Source: an uncultured Synechococcus sp.
Lineage (GTDB): Bacteria; Cyanobacteriota; Cyanobacteriia; Phormidesmidales; Phormidesmidaceae
Assembly: GCA_937911865.1 (NCBI GenBank)
Contig: CALDSK010000129.1
Coordinates: 1-43,187, forward strand
Direction: 5' to 3'
DNA length: 43,187 nt
Both the position numbers and the translations under genes were made by a program. Below are positions 40,790 to 43,187 of the stretch, piece after piece. Each line of letters begins with the position of its first letter. Within the stretch, counting starts at the first letter, position 1. The notes beneath the pieces are model-generated. The model made no database searches. It was not told the DNA's origin and saw only the letters and a program-made list of their open reading frames with translations.

Positions 40790-42928
40790 TTACTGCCTAG
40801 ATGGCATAGCTGCGACACCTACATCGCTTGCAATTGACTGTACGATTTCGCTAGTTTCAGGATCCTCTACGGTACCTTCACTAGCCATGTCTGCGGTTTG
40901 ACTATTACCGTCTTGAGTGAGGTCTTTAACAATTCGAGGGACCACGATCGTAACCGTTGTTCCCTTGCCAGCACCCTCGCTATAAATTGCGATATCACCT
41001 TGCATTAGCCGCATAAAGTTCTGCGAAATAGCCAAACCTAACCCTGTGCCCTCGTATGGACGGGTATGGGAGCCGTCAACCATGACAAAGGGCTGAAACA
41101 ATTTTGAAAGGTGTTGCGGCTCAATGCCTATGCCAGAGTCTTTGATCGCAATTTTGACCCAAGGCCCGGAGGGTACATACAAATCGGACGATGCACCGTT
41201 CGAGATTGCAAGGTCCGCTTCTGGGCTCTCATCAGTTGTGATAGAAATAGCGATCGCACCCTTCTCGGTAAACTTAATCGCATTAGAGAGCACATTCAGC
41301 AATACCTGCTTAAAGCGTGAGTGATCGACAGGAATCATCACAGGCTCATGGAACTCAGGCCTGATCAGCTGCAGCCCATTCTCTTGAAACTGTGAGGCCT
41401 GCATTTCTAACACCTCTCTCAAGATATGTCGCAAATCGACCTGCGTAATGTTCACATCCAGCGTGCCCGCTTCAATTTTTGAAATATTTAAGATGTCTTC
41501 AATCACAGAGAGCAAATGCATAGCCGCATTGTTTGCCTGCTCTAGAAACTCCATCTCTTCTTCTTCTGAGTCACAAAGCTGGTCCTTAACAAGATGAATC
41601 GAGCCAATAATGCCATTCAGCGGCGTTCTCAGCTCATGTGAGGTGTTCGCCAAAAACTCATTTTTAAGTTGATTGGCGAGCTGCGCATCCTGCCAGGCAC
41701 AACGCAGTTCGGCTGAGTTTTCTTCTAGCCGCCTCAGCATGCGCTCAATCACCGTTCCCAAATAGTTCAGCTCCCAAATTTGCGAGCCATTAGGCGCAGC
41801 CTGTAGCTGTGATAGATCGTCTACATCTTGGGTGTAGCGAATCAGCCTTTCAATGGGTAACGATAGGCTGCGAGAAACATATATTGCCAGCAGAACGCTC
41901 GCAGCCAACAGACCAATATTAAGGGTGAAAAGGATTTGGCGAATTGCCGTTAATCCATGCAGTGCTCGCTCCAGCGGCGTGACGGCCAGAACGGTCCAAA
42001 CCTTATTTTGCTTCGGACTCACAGGAACTTCGAAGCCGCTATAGCCTGCAAGCCACTCCCCGTCTTCTGCACTCAGAAAACGGAAAAAATGAACAAAGTC
42101 ATCTTGACCGGCTTTGACGCTGCCAACAACGTTAGAGAGCTTAGTAGCATCCCGCAGTTCAGAAATATTTTTACCGACCTGTGTGCGGTCCGGATGGGTG
42201 ACCACCACCTGATTTTGATCGATGACAACCGTCTCACCGACTAACGATTGAGGTGTGGCATCTTGCAGCTGATACATATGGATTTCCATCGCCAGCGTGT
42301 AGAGCAGCTTATTGTCTTCGCTGTAAATTGGGCTGGCGACAATCAGTTTGATCAGCGCTCGGTTTTCTGGAATTGCGGCGATCTCGGCATCGGTACGGGG
42401 GGTGCCTAATCCGGGTGAGAAAACATAAAAATCAGCGTCTTCTATGCCGCCATCCTGCAACCAGGGCACTTGCTTCGCACTGGGGACAATAGAGCGCGTT
42501 AGTTGAATGTTGCGACCGTTTGGATTACCCGACCAAAGCTGACTTTCGTCTGCAGAAATATCGCTGAGACAGGTGTTGATTGCCGAGACTTTAGCTTGCG
42601 GCGCTTTGAGTTCAGCGCAGTGAATCGTATAGGGCGTTGTGTCTTGCGTGAATCGGTCTAGCAGCTCTTCAATCGCGTCGACATCACCCGTTTGAAAGTC
42701 TTCTGTTTGGGCGAGCACGTCCACGGTTGCTTCTACCGCCCGAATTCCAGTTTCTAATTCTTCTGCCTTTCGAATGGCGCTGCTCGTTAAATTTTGCCTC
42801 GCGGTGGTGAGAAGGCTGGTGCGGGCTTTTCGCAACACGACGGCTTGGCCAATAAATAAGATTGGCAGGCTAAAAGCCAATATTCTGAGTAAGAGATTGC
42901 GCCGGAATGAGCGCGGATGGTTAGTCAT
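40790..42928 (-). CDS. Membrane sensor histidine kinase (Cache-type sensor, HAMP, HisKA, HATPase)
   Basis: The 712-residue protein has an N-terminal membrane helix (ILAFSLPILFIGQAVVL), an extracytoplasmic region of about 300 residues that fits a double-Cache ligand sensor, a second membrane helix (ILFTLNIGLLAASVLLAIYV, near 340-360), a HAMP-like linker (SRSLSLPIERLIRYTQDVDD) and the kinase core. The phospho-acceptor is His near residue 430 in TSHELRTPLNGIIG; N box LLNVLSNAIKFTEKG, G1 IKDSGIGIEP and G2 YEGTGLGLAIS are intact. There is no receiver domain, and no response regulator lies in the window. ATG at 42928 is used; the frame runs to a TTG at 42946. Confidence 0.95.
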   Translation of the reverse strand: MTNHPRSFRRNLLLRILAFSLPILFIGQAVVLRKARTSLLTTARQNLTSSAIRKAEELETGIRAVEATVDVLAQTEDFQTGDVDAIEELLDRFTQDTTPYTIHCAELKAPQAKVSAINTCLSDISADESQLWSGNPNGRNIQLTRSIVPSAKQVPWLQDGGIEDADFYVFSPGLGTPRTDAEIAAIPENRALIKLIVASPIYSEDNKLLYTLAMEIHMYQLQDATPQSLVGETVVIDQNQVVVTHPDRTQVGKNISELRDATKLSNVVGSVKAGQDDFVHFFRFLSAEDGEWLAGYSGFEVPVSPKQNKVWTVLAVTPLERALHGLTAIRQILFTLNIGLLAASVLLAIYVSRSLSLPIERLIRYTQDVDDLSQLQAAPNGSQIWELNYLGTVIERMLRRLEENSAELRCAWQDAQLANQLKNEFLANTSHELRTPLNGIIGSIHLVKDQLCDSEEEEMEFLEQANNAAMHLLSVIEDILNISKIEAGTLDVNITQVDLRHILREVLEMQASQFQENGLQLIRPEFHEPVMIPVDHSRFKQVLLNVLSNAIKFTEKGAIAISITTDESPEADLAISNGASSDLYVPSGPWVKIAIKDSGIGIEPQHLSKLFQPFVMVDGSHTRPYEGTGLGLAISQNFMRLMQGDIAIYSEGAGKGTTVTIVVPRIVKDLTQDGNSQTADMASEGTVEDPETSEIVQSIASDVGVAAMPSRQ

Positions 42929-43187
42929 GGCAGCGAGAAACGCCAATCTGAGATTAGGAAGGGTGGTTGCGGTTCAAATGAGCAGAGTACGTAAGCAGTG
43001 ACAGGGGTTTTCTGTCACAATAGCAAGCATTTGGGACAAGCATTTAGGAGTGAGCACTTGGGGCCAAGCCGTACAAATACGGACTAACTAGACAGTTGTC
43101 AACCATTTAGCGGTGATCACGGGTGCAATTACCCTTACTTAGTCTATCTGCCAAGTCCGTACCATTGCTTAAGCGAGCGGTAAAGTT
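42929..43187. other. Region upstream of the histidine kinase, to the window edge
   Basis: No gene is visible in 259 bp. GTGACAG/CTGTCAC (42998-43018) forms a 7-bp stem with a 7-nt loop, possibly an operator or leader hairpin. CAAGCATTTGGGA/CAAGCATTTAGGA (43024-43049) is another 13-bp tandem duplication. Confidence 0.6.

Overview
The window is ordinary chromosome of an oxygenic cyanobacterium. It holds 47 genes that I can support. Nine encode photosystem II subunits or PSII-associated proteins (psbB, E, F, H, J, L, M, N, T), one is psaI of photosystem I, and three are NDH-1 subunits (ndhC-ndhK-ndhJ). The PSII assembly genes ycf48 and rubA, the proton-exchange gene pxcA and the HIP1 octamer GCGATCGC also occur. 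Mid-range GC, plain psb gene order and no heterocyst genes fit a filamentous non-heterocystous or Synechococcus-like lineage. The species cannot be named from the sequence.

Layout. 1-6.0 kb: an ATP-grasp protein, a SNF2 helicase, and the phoH / khpA / rpsP group. 6.2-7.8 kb: psbN divergent from psbH-tatA-pth. 7.8-8.6 kb: a HepT/MntA toxin-antitoxin pair, divergent from a PRC-barrel gene. 9.9-16.4 kb: a TPR protein, an FAD oxidoreductase with a C-terminal SLH domain, dgkA, an unrecognised 464-residue protein and a GlsB-like membrane protein. 16.8-22.0 kb: psaI, then rubA-ycf48-psbEFLJ on the minus strand and ndhCKJ on the plus strand. 22.1-27.5 kb: a surface-glycan-like group (PAP2 phosphatase, one GT4 and two GT2 glycosyltransferases, a phosphodiester-glycosidase lipoprotein). 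27.5-31 kb: a phosphopantetheinyl transferase, a type-II NADH dehydrogenase resembling NdbB, and pxcA. 31.1-34 kb: psbM and a 2Fe-2S ferredoxin (minus), psbB-psbT (plus). 34.2-38.6 kb: nrdR, rpsA, a HAD phosphatase and metK. 38.7-43 kb: a BlaI/M56-protease pair, a DUF1802 protein and a membrane sensor histidine kinase. Five micro-genes (psaI, psbJ, psbL, psbF, psbT) plus psbN and psbM were read directly from the DNA.

I see no CRISPR array, tRNA, rRNA, insertion sequence or prophage. The strongest signal outside normal gene content is distributed. About twenty short perfect or near-perfect tandem duplications, with periods mostly of 13-16 bp, recur across the window. They sit in spacers and at gene ends, often across a stop codon. 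Inside genes they have 15-bp periods that add pentapeptide repeats at protein ends. TAG ends 29 of the 47 genes, which is also notable. A third local oddity is a 14-bp sequence found in the same relative orientation just upstream of both the hepT operon and the divergent PRC-barrel gene.
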